A stretch of 64,000 nt of DNA from the NCBI GenBank assembly GCA_963921935.1, contig OY998175.1:261427709-261491708 (forward strand), given 5' to 3'. How positions within the stretch are numbered: the stretch's first letter is position 1; each line of letters opens with the position of its first letter. The notes below the pieces were generated by a model, which saw only the letters and a list, made by a program, of their open reading frames with translations, made no database searches and had not been told where the DNA came from. The DNA is from Galeruca laticollis. Lineage: Eukaryota; Arthropoda; Insecta; Coleoptera; Chrysomelidae. This document shows positions 22,856 through 31,212 of this stretch, piece after piece. The translations under genes and the position numbers were made by a program.

Positions 22856-24606
22856 ATACGGTTGTGTTTCATGTTTCAGTTTGTTTATGTTGTGGTTTTA
22901 GGGTTAATCTATAAATGCATTCTGCTAATGTATTGAACAATATCGTTAATATTTTGAAGGAGTAAATCAGATTTTTTTCTCAAATATTCATGCATTCATA
23001 CGCAACGGATAAAATTGATGTTTGGCCCAAAATGGTGGTTAGTTCGAACATTTAATAAAATAATTTCTTGCAAAGAATATTTACTTTCATTTGTCTTGCA
23101 TTGTTTAATTTTCATAATTTATCCGAAAAGATAGGTATGTATACTTTTAGAAATAAGTTTTGGAAGAAATATATTCTCATACTTTATGCGCAAAATAAAA
23201 AATTTCACTTCTAACGCCGTAATTTCTCGACAAACGCATAATTATTTTTCAAAAGATTCTTTTGTTCTTGTTATAATATCCCAAATATTTGCGAAATCAT
23301 TTTGCCGGGCATGTAATTTGAAATATTTTACATATTCTTTATTTGATTTAATATAAACAATATCCTAATATAGTATAATTTTAGTGATATAGATAGATAT
23401 AGATAATGAATACTAAAGACGAATAACCACTACTTGTTGTCCAAATCAGAAGGTCATCATTGATTTTGGTTGATCTTAAGTGATTACCTGATATGATGAA
23501 CAATAATATTCAAGTAATATGGAATGTGAAACGCTTGGAATGTGTTTATAAATACTTCTAAATCACTTCAACTCCTTGAGATATGATATATTCCAATATT
23601 TATCCACTACGTCAATTAGTATCAGAATTCGTGTCATAAGAATGAAAATTTAGAAACTTTCACTCAATGCTGTTTAGCTTAACAAGTTAAATGCGGGTGG
23701 TTCTTCTGAAAGGACCTAGCATTCTTTCCCCACTTACGGCTGGGCCTTTGGAAAGGACCCGCTGTCTTCATTTCCCTTCATATTCGTACGGCTCGTACGT
23801 TGAGGTGATAGAGATTCACAACTCCCGACAGTGATAATATGTTTCTCGATCTAGCGTCTGAATCCATAATTTATTTTCCAATCCAAATAAAAGAGACGAT
23901 AATATTACAATGATTAAGAGCGTCCATCAAAATAATAGTTAATCTAAAGATACATATGATTGGTATTTGTTATACGCTATTCTATAGGAAATTCTCCAAA
24001 ATTCTTTCATTTTCCTTGAATATAAGGAACATTACCTGTAGCTACAGCGAGTTTACCATAACTGACTTATGGACGTACTAGTTAGACTGAACTACAAAGC
24101 AAATAAAATTCTTCACTTACAGGTGATATGATATGGCATATGAACATCTTGGCACAATCAGCACAGATGACGGGAAAATAGGAGTAGAATCAACAAATAT
24201 AGGCCATATATCGACAATATTATATTATACAATGAATCAAATTATTCTAGGCTGCAAACAAATAGATATTAGAAAAACTTATATAATAATATATGAAACA
24301 GAGGATTGAGTAATGGTAATAATTTTATAAGTTTTTATTTCTTTAGTTTGTTTGGGAAATATTAGTTGTAATGCCACTTTTCCTCTTTTTTATTAATTAT
24401 TTTATTTATCAATTTTCTTGATATAAAAATTCAAAGAGTTCACCCCTTCCACTCCAGGATATCTACGTATGGATATTTCGACTAAGTAGTCTGGGTACCA
24501 GAATATCCACATGTGGATATTGCGATTATCGGAATTTCATAGCTGCATAAAATAATGGTATCGCATGCTTTTTCGATGTTACATTCTGGTAAGACATACA
24601 CGCATT
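22856..24606. other. Gene-free stretch left of the Maverick element
   Basis: Contains the second copy of a dispersed repeat (23180-23580), a short repeat shared with 8483-8535 (near 23020-23070) and a small GC-richer patch (23690-23830). No coding signature was recognised. It ends with the 6-bp target duplication of the Maverick element. Confidence 0.45.
23180..23580. repeat. Dispersed repeat, copy 2
   Basis: Same-orientation copy of 15430-15800 (shared blocks CCAAATATTTGCGAAATC, TATAAACAATATCCTAATAT, GGAATGTG/AAA...CTTG-AATGTGTTTATAAATA). It probably belongs to an undefined AT-rich element. Confidence 0.6.
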
Positions 24607-24612
24607 ACCCTA
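24607..24612. repeat. Left 6-bp target-site duplication (ACCCTA)
   Basis: ACCCTA directly precedes the left terminal AG of the Maverick element; the identical hexamer follows the right terminus at 39972-39977. Six-base duplications are the known size for Maverick/Polinton integration. Confidence 0.9.
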
Positions 24613-24737
24613 AGTAGATAGAGCAAAGACAGTTCTGGCTCACTACTTCAAAAATCTCCGCTTGGTGGCGCTGAGAGCGGCGGCGCGCGCGTTTTTAATT
24701 TTAGGCCGCCATTTTTTGTCCTGTTTTAAAAATCTGA

Positions 24738-24825
24738 AAAAAAACTTCAGTGAGATTCGATCGCACAACCTTCGCGTCTATAGCAAGGCATTCAACACAT
24801 GCCGCCATAAGCTCTCATGCATATT
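24738..24825 (-). other. tRNA-like segment with T8 tract inside the TIR
   Basis: On the minus strand, GTTGTGCGATCGAATCTCAC resembles a T-arm with an internal B box, a possible A box (TATGGCGGCATGTG) lies upstream at SINE-like spacing, and a run of eight T follows (plus coordinates 24737-24744), a potential Pol III terminator. No acceptor stem can be formed, so it is not a normal tRNA. The mirrored right TIR has the same segment with four changes. Confidence 0.25.
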
Positions 24826-24869
24826 ATTAGCGAAGGAAGGTATTGCTGCAATGTGAGCGCACCGTACGC

Positions 24870-25003
24870 TTCTTGCTGTAAAATGTGACGTAGTCGAGAA
24901 AGATCCGTTAGGATGATAAGGCGGCGCGCTACCGGGTTCTTGCTGTAAAATGTGACGTAGTCGAGAAAGATCCGTTAGGATGATAAGGCGGCGCGCTACC
25001 GGG
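24870..25003. repeat. Two tandem copies of a 67-bp unit in the left TIR
   Basis: Each copy begins TTCTTGCTGTAAAATGTGAC and ends GCGCGCTACCGGG; the two are identical by eye on this side. The mirrored pair in the right TIR differs at two positions. Each unit contains a TGACGTA (CRE-like) heptamer. Confidence 0.85.
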
Positions 25004-25254
25004 GGGCATTTTCATTATGTAAAAATATTAAAATTTATCAAAATTGTAAACATGTTTTTCAATAATCCATTATCATTTTCACCACAAGGTTTAAAATTAA
25101 ACTTTGCAGTATTGCTGACGAATAAAACATATTATTTTTATAATCAGAATTCGATGTTCCCTATATATACGGTGGAGTAAAAAATAATGTAGAGAATAAA
25201 TTCATTATATTAGCTACATTCATAATCGATGAAAAAACAGCAATGTGAAATATC

Positions 25255-25295
25255 AAAAAACCACAATAATTGATAACGGGAAAGAAATAACGAAT
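25255..25295 (+). repeat. 41-bp direct repeat, copy 1 (upstream of MMP gene 1)
   Basis: A perfect 41-base match to 36004-36044, in the same orientation, containing CACAATAATTGATAACGGG. It lies between the left TIR and the promoter of the first MMP gene. Confidence 0.9.
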
Positions 25296-25330
25296 ATGTT
25301 CTAATTTTATCATATCAATAAGAAAAAAAA

Positions 25331-25366
25331 TATAAAATAACGTTTTTGTATTCTCTAATGATTAGT
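25331..25366 (+). promoter_or_regulatory. Core promoter of MMP gene 1
   Basis: TATAAAA starts at 25331 and GATTAGT at 25360-25366; the spacing of about 30 bp is right for a TATA box and initiator. The ATG follows 11 bases later. The same TATA plus ATTAGT pair precedes MMP gene 2 and the major capsid gene. Confidence 0.6.
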
Positions 25367-25376
25367 ATCATTCAAG

Positions 25377-26915
25377 ATGTTGAAGAGTATATATGTATTG
25401 ATCCTAGTTTCTGCAGCCTCATGCACCGAAAATGATAATGTGTCGTACGCTAAATCATTTTTCGAGAAATATGGTTATATGAATTCAAGTCAAAATTCAT
25501 TAACTGACTTTGAAGCCGTTCTTATTAATTTTCAAGAAAAATATAATCTTCCTGTAGATGGAACGCCTAATAAAGAAACTATTGATTTGATGAAGAGACC
25601 TCGATGTATAAAGGGTGATAATAATTATGTTATACATTCAAAATGGAACAAAACAGAATTACTTTGGTATTTTCCACAAGCTACCGACGCGCATTTAAAA
25701 ACAGCGGAGCTTGCTTTTGATACATGGCAATCAGCATCCAATTTGAAGTTCAAAAATGTGAAAATGACCAAAATAAAACCAGACATTACTATAACTATCA
25801 CCAATAGAAAGCACTATTTTCGAAGCGACTGTCATGGAACTGATCAATGTCCATTCGATCTTGGTAATGGTGTGTTGGGTCACTCTTATTATCCCAACCC
25901 ATATAGTAAATGTATTGAAATTCATCTAGATATGAACCTAAACTGGTATTTTGGAGATGATTTCAAGGTTCCAGAAGGGATGGTTAGTTTTTTAATGGTT
26001 TTAACTCATGAAATTGGACATGCTATCGGCTTAGCGCATAGCGAAGTTAAATCGGCCATCATGTACCCTTGGTATCAAACAGATAGAGTAGAACTGGATG
26101 AAGACGATAAAAACGCGACGATAGCTTTGTATGGGGCGCAAAGAAAATACATCGAACATTCTACATTCACTACAGCGACGACAACTACAGTAAAATCAAC
26201 GCCACGATCTGAACCCAGAAGAAGAATTATGCCTATAGAAAGAGGAGGAGGAGGAAATAAAAAGAACCTGTGTGAAATTCGTACTCCGGACTTTATGTTT
26301 CTCGCGATGGCCCCACTTTTTCCAAACTATAGAATGTATGTGGGACACGAAAAATATTTATGGAGACTAGATTTAAACGATATGCATATACCAAAAACCC
26401 CAGAATTAATTGTCGATTACCTACCAAAAGAACTGGCATCCTCAAACGTCTCTCATGTGTTTCAAAACTCTGTGGGGGATTTAGTTACGTTCAGCAACAA
26501 TCAATATTATGCAGCTGCATTTCCAAATTTGAATATATATGACTCTTTTCCGCTTCCCATACCCCGATATGCCGTAATTAATGCTGTATTTCAAACCAAT
26601 AGCGGACAGATGTATCTGCTATACAATAACAATTCCTACATTGAATTTAATGCAGAAGGGCATACTATTAATAGAGGATATTTGCATGACGTCTTTCCAG
26701 GAGTTCCCGAAGGCATAACATCTGCATTTCGATATACAGATGGATACATTTACTTTTTCTACAAAGACATATATTACAAATACAGTGAATATATCCGTAA
26801 AGTTGTTGATGCGAAACCATTTACTTGGAGTCTATTTGGAGTACCCTGCCCTGAAGATACGCTATTGAATCAATTAAAAACTCTGTTACACAAAATTATA
26901 AATATTTATCAATGA
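25377..26915 (+). CDS. Matrix metalloproteinase with hemopexin domain (element-borne MMP 1)
   Basis: A 512-residue, intronless, secreted zinc endopeptidase; MMPs cleave extracellular matrix and basement membrane proteins. Residues 1-16 are a signal peptide. The propeptide ends with a cysteine switch PRCIKGDN (Cys77; family consensus PRCGxPD). The catalytic domain has the zinc motif HEIGHAIGLAH (His211, Glu212, His215, His221) and the Met-turn IMYP (Met229). A Thr-rich, Arg-rich linker (about 262-295) leads to a four-bladed hemopexin-like domain starting NLCE and closed by the VPCP cysteine. No membrane anchor or furin site is obvious. Length is normal for secreted MMPs. It lies between the left TIR and the leftward viral gene block, and is about half identical to the MMP at the other end. 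Confidence 0.93.
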   Translation: MLKSIYVLILVSAASCTENDNVSYAKSFFEKYGYMNSSQNSLTDFEAVLINFQEKYNLPVDGTPNKETIDLMKRPRCIKGDNNYVIHSKWNKTELLWYFPQATDAHLKTAELAFDTWQSASNLKFKNVKMTKIKPDITITITNRKHYFRSDCHGTDQCPFDLGNGVLGHSYYPNPYSKCIEIHLDMNLNWYFGDDFKVPEGMVSFLMVLTHEIGHAIGLAHSEVKSAIMYPWYQTDRVELDEDDKNATIALYGAQRKYIEHSTFTTATTTTVKSTPRSEPRRRIMPIERGGGGNKKNLCEIRTPDFMFLAMAPLFPNYRMYVGHEKYLWRLDLNDMHIPKTPELIVDYLPKELASSNVSHVFQNSVGDLVTFSNNQYYAAAFPNLNIYDSFPLPIPRYAVINAVFQTNSGQMYLLYNNNSYIEFNAEGHTINRGYLHDVFPGVPEGITSAFRYTDGYIYFFYKDIYYKYSEYIRKVVDAKPFTWSLFGVPCPEDTLLNQLKTLLHKIINIYQ

Positions 26916-27072
26916 AAATGTAATACTTAGTTATGAATTTTTTTTTTCATCAACATCTTGTATATTGATCGTGCTTGTGACCAATAGTAACTTTGTTTAG
27001 TAAATTCTTCAAACGACTCACGTGACGTGAGAAGGACGTGAGGAAATAAAAACAAACAATAATGTTAATTAA
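26916..27072. other. Convergent spacer between MMP 1 and the leftward gene block
   Basis: 157 bases with an AATAAA-like signal (GAAATAAAA near 27045) on the plus strand for the MMP gene. The minus-strand gene ends at 27073. It contains an ACTCACGTGACGTGAG-like palindrome (27014-27029) similar in composition to the array at 35530-36000. Confidence 0.5.
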
Positions 27073-27777
27073 TCAATTTATTACAGCATCTAAATCATTT
27101 ACAACTTTAGCTTTATAGAAATATATAAATTCTCTAAGTGCTACAGACAATACGCTATCACTACAATCACATATAGTATACAATAACTCAAATTTACTTA
27201 AATGTCCATTATTTTGAGCAAAATTCCTAATAAGTTCAATCACATTTCTGTAGTATTCACCAAAATTTAGAGATTCCAAATGGGTGAGACGAGGGGAAAT
27301 GAGATGATAATGGAGTTGTAGAATTTGATGAACATCTTGTTGAGTTAAAGGGAAGCTGACGCCGTGTTTGATTACTTCCAACCATTTTACACAATCGAAT
27401 ATTACTTGATGAATGGTACAGCAGTCGCCACATTGTATCGTCTCCGGCTCATAATCATCGTAAAACGCTGGAAGTGGTTCATCTATGAATGAATTATTAT
27501 TTAAAATATCGATAAACGTAGCCCATTCGAAAGTGCTGAAGGAGATTTTCGTAGGTTTATTCGTTGCTGATAGAGTGATTGCGCTACTGAACGTTCTTGC
27601 GGGACTTAAACCACAACCAATTTGGAAATTCGTATGTGTAGGATACTCGATATACAACAGGTACTGATCTTCTTTTTTAGCAGCTATTTCATACATTTCC
27701 AAAATACGATCTAATTCAGCACTATAATTATAATTTTCTGTAGCACAGCTACTAAAACCGCTATCTTGAGAACTCAT
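27073..27777 (-). CDS. Unknown Maverick protein, 234 residues
   Basis: The family was not recognised with confidence. From the ATG at 27777 (MSSQDSGF) the protein is acidic, with an N-terminal helical stretch. The middle segment (FQIGCGLSPARTFSSAITLS, then PTKISFSTFEWATFIDIL) resembles the strand-turn-helix pattern of PC4-like single-strand DNA-binding proteins. A Cys-containing stretch (QCGDCCTIHQVIFDC) and a helical C-terminal half follow. It is the last gene of the leftward block. A TATA box and initiator sit just upstream (27785-27820), supporting this ATG over the upstream TTG. A role in transcription or DNA binding is only a guess. Confidence 0.7.
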   Translation of the reverse strand: MSSQDSGFSSCATENYNYSAELDRILEMYEIAAKKEDQYLLYIEYPTHTNFQIGCGLSPARTFSSAITLSATNKPTKISFSTFEWATFIDILNNNSFIDEPLPAFYDDYEPETIQCGDCCTIHQVIFDCVKWLEVIKHGVSFPLTQQDVHQILQLHYHLISPRLTHLESLNFGEYYRNVIELIRNFAQNNGHLSKFELLYTICDCSDSVLSVALREFIYFYKAKVVNDLDAVIN

Positions 27778-27784
27778 ATTGACG

Positions 27785-27820
27785 ACTAACAATCTAACCT
27801 ACAGCTCACTCCAATTTATA
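27785..27820 (-). promoter_or_regulatory. Core promoter of the 234-residue gene
   Basis: On the minus strand TATAAATT is followed about 33 bases later by TTAGTCG, and the ATG follows after about 10 bases. This repeats the TATA plus (T)TAGT arrangement seen at other genes of the element. Confidence 0.55.
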
Positions 27821-27896
27821 TCAACTCCTATCTATCTTTGCGGTTAATTCTCTTCGCTACAAAACCACAGTTCTCATAACTTGAAATGAAAAGTGG

Positions 27897-28841
27897 TTAC
27901 ACAACAACAACATCTGTTTTTCCAATCCAACTATTATACTTTCCGTCTAATCCAAGCCATTTAACATACATTTTGTTGCCTTTTCTTCTAAGTACCTTTT
28001 CCACCAAGTAAATGTCTGGATTTGACGTTTTCTGCAGCTCTTCCTCATAAAACCCTCCACTGATTGGTACTCCATACATGTCCTCAAGCAAATAGGTGGC
28101 AGGATTGGTTATTTTCACTTTAATGATTTTGAATAGTTCTGTCGTCCAATTGGGTGTGTATCCTTTTTCAAAGACATGTTTCGACTTGCTTATACGAACA
28201 ATATCACCGACTTTGAATTTTCGTGGTCCTGCAATCTTTAGATGTTTATAGGTTTGGTTTAAAATAGCTTCTTCGTTGGATTTATTGACTTGGGAGGGCT
28301 TATACTTGGTAGTTGAATGCTCTGTATTATTGTATTCGTTTGTAATTTCTGGTAGAATATCTATCCATTTGTAGGTGCCATTTAAACTGAAATGTTTATA
28401 TAGTTTTGATTTCAATGATCGTATTACTCGTTCGGCCATTGCAGCTTTTTTTGTACTAAATACGCTATAGTGATTAATTCCATGTTTTTTCATTAATTGT
28501 TGAAACTTGTTGTTGTAAAATTCCGTTCCTTGGTCCGATTGAAGATTTTTGGGCGTTCGATCTGCGTGTGCGAGAATGTCCGAGAATGCACGAGTAAGCT
28601 CTTCGCCAGTCTTTGTCTTTAATGGTCGTGTCCACAAAAACTTTGAAAAACAATCGATAACGACTAGAATCATTTTATGGTTTTTATTTTGATGAGCGTA
28701 AGGTCGCATTTCGGCTAAATCCATTTGCCATAAATCATCTATACCTTTGACAATTGTACGTCTGCGCGGATAATTTTTACGCATCGGTTTGTGGAGTTCG
28801 TTAACAAGCTGTATTTTGGACGACATGCTTCGTAAGCGCAT
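27897..28841 (-). CDS. Maverick-type DDE integrase with C-terminal chromodomain
   Basis: A 314-residue retroviral-type integrase that would insert the element, giving the 6-bp duplication. Counting from the ATG at 28841, the catalytic triad is Asp41 (WQMDLAEM), Asp103 (SDQGTEF) and Glu137 (AERVIRSL), within rve-fold context (VVIDCFSKFLW). An SH3-like region follows (KFKVGDIVRI), then a chromodomain-like end (YLVEKVLRRKGNKMYVKWLG), common in Maverick integrases and thought to bind histone tails. A TCAGT initiator at 28853-28857 supports the ATG at 28841 over an upstream TTG. A long zinc-binding N-terminal domain, present in some relatives, is not seen. Confidence 0.9.
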   Translation of the reverse strand: MRLRSMSSKIQLVNELHKPMRKNYPRRRTIVKGIDDLWQMDLAEMRPYAHQNKNHKMILVVIDCFSKFLWTRPLKTKTGEELTRAFSDILAHADRTPKNLQSDQGTEFYNNKFQQLMKKHGINHYSVFSTKKAAMAERVIRSLKSKLYKHFSLNGTYKWIDILPEITNEYNNTEHSTTKYKPSQVNKSNEEAILNQTYKHLKIAGPRKFKVGDIVRISKSKHVFEKGYTPNWTTELFKIIKVKITNPATYLLEDMYGVPISGGFYEEELQKTSNPDIYLVEKVLRRKGNKMYVKWLGLDGKYNSWIGKTDVVVV

Positions 28842-28873
28842 ACACGTTCTCAACTGATGATATCTTTTCGATA

Positions 28874-29347
28874 CTATTTGATACCTTTCTTCAAGTAATT
28901 TGTTCGTAATTCGTTTATGGATACTTCATGCTTATCGATTTTTCCTTGGAATTGTTGTTGTATATCTTTTAAAAATATTTCCCCAAAACCTTGAACAAAA
29001 GATTTGAATTCTTGTCTCATATTATCTTTGGTCACAACAATCACATCATCGACGTACTTTTTAGTTGCCATATCTCGAGCTGCGACTGGCGGATTTCTCG
29101 AAATAAATGAATTAATGTCGTTGATTTTGTTTTGAAGTACTCCAAGTTCATTATGATACACTTGCATTTGCTCATCGACATAAAGTTTATTGACAGCATC
29201 GCTACTTGTAGTCGGCGTCTTAACATTACAGATTCTCACATTTTCAGCATCAATATTACCGTCCGGAGTGTGTGCTACTTTCGGCATATAAGGTGTAATC
29301 CGTTCATTAGCATGACGACGTCGGTGTCCGAACTTATCGACAGGCAT
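28874..29347 (-). CDS. Fibre-like protein of the Maverick element
   Basis: 157 residues. Two copies of a motif (SSDAVNKLYVDEQ and AARDMATKKYVDD) recall the (A)xxKxYVDx units of phage and virus tail-fibre shafts. They are separated and followed by heptad-rich helices (HNELGVLQNKINDINSFI; QFQGKIDKHEVSINELRTNY) that could trimerise. The N terminus is basic (GHRRRH). It sits between integrase and the DUF8207-like gene in the leftward block, each with short spacers of about 30 bases. A structural, fibre- or spike-like role is inferred; no enzyme motif is visible. Confidence 0.75.
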   Translation of the reverse strand: MPVDKFGHRRRHANERITPYMPKVAHTPDGNIDAENVRICNVKTPTTSSDAVNKLYVDEQMQVYHNELGVLQNKINDINSFISRNPPVAARDMATKKYVDDVIVVTKDNMRQEFKSFVQGFGEIFLKDIQQQFQGKIDKHEVSINELRTNYLKKGIK

Positions 29348-29373
29348 GATTGAAATGAGTAGACTTTTTTTGG

Positions 29374-30423
29374 TTATTCAATTATATTGGCTTCTTTTAG
29401 CTCATTTATGATGGCAACTATTTCGTTGTCGTTGGACGTATTACCTGCCTCTTTTGAAGCAATCAATAATTTCAAACGTTCCACCAATTCATTTGGATCA
29501 TCCCAATAAATATATTCCATAGGTTTTTCGTTGTACGTTAAGCCAAGTCCTCTTCCCTTATTAAGTGGAATTGATTTCAGGCGAGTTCTAGTTGACATGG
29601 AGCCAGATCGTTGAGTTGGAGACATATTTTGTGATCTACTCGGTACCGAGTCTGATCGCGGTATTTTAAATAATGGTTTAATTATATATTTGTATTTGTC
29701 AGTACTTGAACCTTTAAGGCGATTGAGAGTATCAAGATGGACTTGTGTATTGTTTAACAGAATTTTGTAATGTTTTAAATCTTCCTCTTCATATTGCGGA
29801 TCGTTGTAAAATAACAGCTCGTACAATCCTCGAGTTCCAGGCAAGTATCCCGCCTCTTTGTTACCATCCTGTAGCACGTTTATATTACCGTTTGTTTTAT
29901 CAAAGGCAATTCGACGTTTACCCAACATCCACCCAAACATATCATCATAGATAGGACCGTAATTTTTGTCAATTTTATCATCTTTTTGAAAATAATCCTC
30001 AATGTATTTTAAACTGATGGCGGGGTATTGTTCCATATATTCTTGAAAAGCTTCATGCGAAACGTCAGGACGCATCTCCTCTGGAGATTCAGGGCGTATA
30101 ATATCTCCCGCCTCATCTGTTTCAGCTACAGATTCCGATTCCAGAAAAGACGGTGCTACAAACACATCATCTAGTTTTTCTTCTTCTTTTTTTACCTCCT
30201 CCTCCTTTTTAATTGGATTCAAATTTGAAATGGTTTTCTGCAATGTCTTTGAGGACTCTACAATTTCCTTTAGCGGTGTAGATATCGGTTTAAATAGTTT
30301 ATTAAGAGACTCATCGCGCTCTGATTTGCCCAATTTTAACGCTAAATATTTCTTGCGAATTGATCTCGCCAATTCATTAACTTTCTTCTTACGCAAAGCA
30401 ATTGCAACCTTATCGTCGGACAT
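29374..30423 (-). CDS. DUF8207-like Maverick protein
   Basis: 349 residues from the ATG at 30423 (MSDDKVAIALRKKK). The N-terminal third is charged and helical (KKEEEVKKEEEKLDD). A central domain has GLYELLFYNDPQYEEEDLKHYKILL. The C-terminal part is GRGLGLTYNEKPMEYIYWDDPNELVERLKLLI, a signature common to proteins next to Maverick capsid genes in insect genomes that I associate with DUF8207. Function unknown; abundance and position suggest a virion or scaffolding role. A TATA box and initiator lie between the upstream in-frame starts and this ATG, favouring it. Confidence 0.8.
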   Translation of the reverse strand: MSDDKVAIALRKKKVNELARSIRKKYLALKLGKSERDESLNKLFKPISTPLKEIVESSKTLQKTISNLNPIKKEEEVKKEEEKLDDVFVAPSFLESESVAETDEAGDIIRPESPEEMRPDVSHEAFQEYMEQYPAISLKYIEDYFQKDDKIDKNYGPIYDDMFGWMLGKRRIAFDKTNGNINVLQDGNKEAGYLPGTRGLYELLFYNDPQYEEEDLKHYKILLNNTQVHLDTLNRLKGSSTDKYKYIIKPLFKIPRSDSVPSRSQNMSPTQRSGSMSTRTRLKSIPLNKGRGLGLTYNEKPMEYIYWDDPNELVERLKLLIASKEAGNTSNDNEIVAIINELKEANIIE

Positions 30424-30432
30424 GATGATGCA

Positions 30433-30470
30433 GACTAGTAGCATGTACACTTGACTTACACCTTTATATA
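30433..30470 (-). promoter_or_regulatory. Core promoter of the DUF8207-like gene
   Basis: Minus-strand TATATAAAG is followed about 30 bases later by ACTAGTCTG, and the ATG at 30423 follows. The placement decides the start: the ATG further upstream (30444) falls between TATA and initiator and would not be in the transcript. Confidence 0.55.
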
Positions 30471-31142
30471 TTTATCGAAGCCAATACGATACCTACCGCT
30501 ATTTAAAGCAAAATCCTTTACAATTACCAACGTTCCATATTTGTCGGTCGACCAACAGTCTGAGCAAATCTTTTTAAATTCTTCAAATGTCATATCTGGT
30601 GACACGTGCTCATCAAATATATGCTTTAGGTTAATTTCATCCTGCTTGAATAACACAATCATATTACAATTGTCTCGTATGAGTTGTTTCGGTATTTTTG
30701 AGTATGTTTGACATAGGTAGGCCGCATCAATGTCTCTGTGCCTACACATTGAATAATATTCCCGAATTTTCTGTTGACCATCGCAGGCGACATCATCGAA
30801 TATGAATATCGAGTTGGATCTCGCTTCGTTTGGACTAACAATTTCCTCATTGTCTTTAAATGGAAAGTAACCGACACCTTTAACTTCTCCTAGTACTTCC
30901 TGCAGCAATTGATATTTCGGCTGAAACAATGACTTGGAATAGACGTAAACATTTTTGAATTTAGCGCCATTTGGATTGAATAAAAGTGATAACATGACGT
31001 TTGTTTTACCACACCCACTAGGACCGCAGATGATGGCCCGAAATGAATTTGGTAGTAGTTTTCCATGTTTACCAACACTTGGTTTAGATGTAAAGTCTAG
31101 ATTTTCAATGGGTAGCGTCTGTTCTTGTTGAACGATCCTCAT
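30456..31142 (-). CDS. FtsK/HerA-type packaging ATPase (A32-like)
   Basis: 228 residues. Walker A is GPSGCGKT (residues 40-47) and Walker B is IFIFDDV followed by Ala-Cys-Asp (about 110-120), with a downstream sensor-like segment (YYSMCRHRDIDAAYLCQTYS) and QLIRDNCN. This is the genome-packaging ATPase of the PRD1-adenovirus-like lineage, usual in Mavericks; it would pump element DNA into capsids. Length is normal. It is the first gene of the leftward block, 70 bases from the divergent PLA2-like gene, with a predicted leader of only about 8 bases. Confidence 0.9.
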   Translation of the reverse strand: MRIVQQEQTLPIENLDFTSKPSVGKHGKLLPNSFRAIICGPSGCGKTNVMLSLLFNPNGAKFKNVYVYSKSLFQPKYQLLQEVLGEVKGVGYFPFKDNEEIVSPNEARSNSIFIFDDVACDGQQKIREYYSMCRHRDIDAAYLCQTYSKIPKQLIRDNCNMIVLFKQDEINLKHIFDEHVSPDMTFEEFKKICSDCWSTDKYGTLVIVKDFALNSGRYRIGFDKYIKV

Positions 31143-31212
31143 TTTGTGGTGAGTGCAATTAAAGTGTTTTCAATATATATGGCTATCATCACATCGTCTC
31201 AGATCAGTCTTA
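31143..31212. promoter_or_regulatory. Central bidirectional promoter with a shared TATA palindrome
   Basis: One ATATATAT-type tract (31173-31180) sits in the middle. Rightward, TCAGT (31204-31208) lies about 31 bases away and the ATG at 31213 follows within 7 bases. Leftward, a TCA initiator is at about 31150-31152, again about 30 bases from the same tract, with the ATPase ATG at 31142. A single TATA tract could serve both directions and produce nearly leaderless mRNAs. Confidence 0.6.

Larger units (their letters stand above)
24613..25006 (+). repeat. Left terminal inverted repeat of the Maverick element
   Basis: 394 bases that match the reverse complement of 39578-39971 without indels and with about 5 substitutions. 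It starts AG and is noticeably GC-richer than its surroundings (CGGCGGCGCGCGCG near 24677). Its inner end is a tandem duplication of a 67-bp unit (24870-24936 and 24937-25003) ending in a G run. Confidence 0.93.

Noticed and set aside
13633..24960. AAATGTGACGTA shared by the fold-back arms and the Maverick TIR units
   Set aside because: Only about 12 bases match and the surrounding sequences do not align; most likely chance between AT-rich and CRE-like words.
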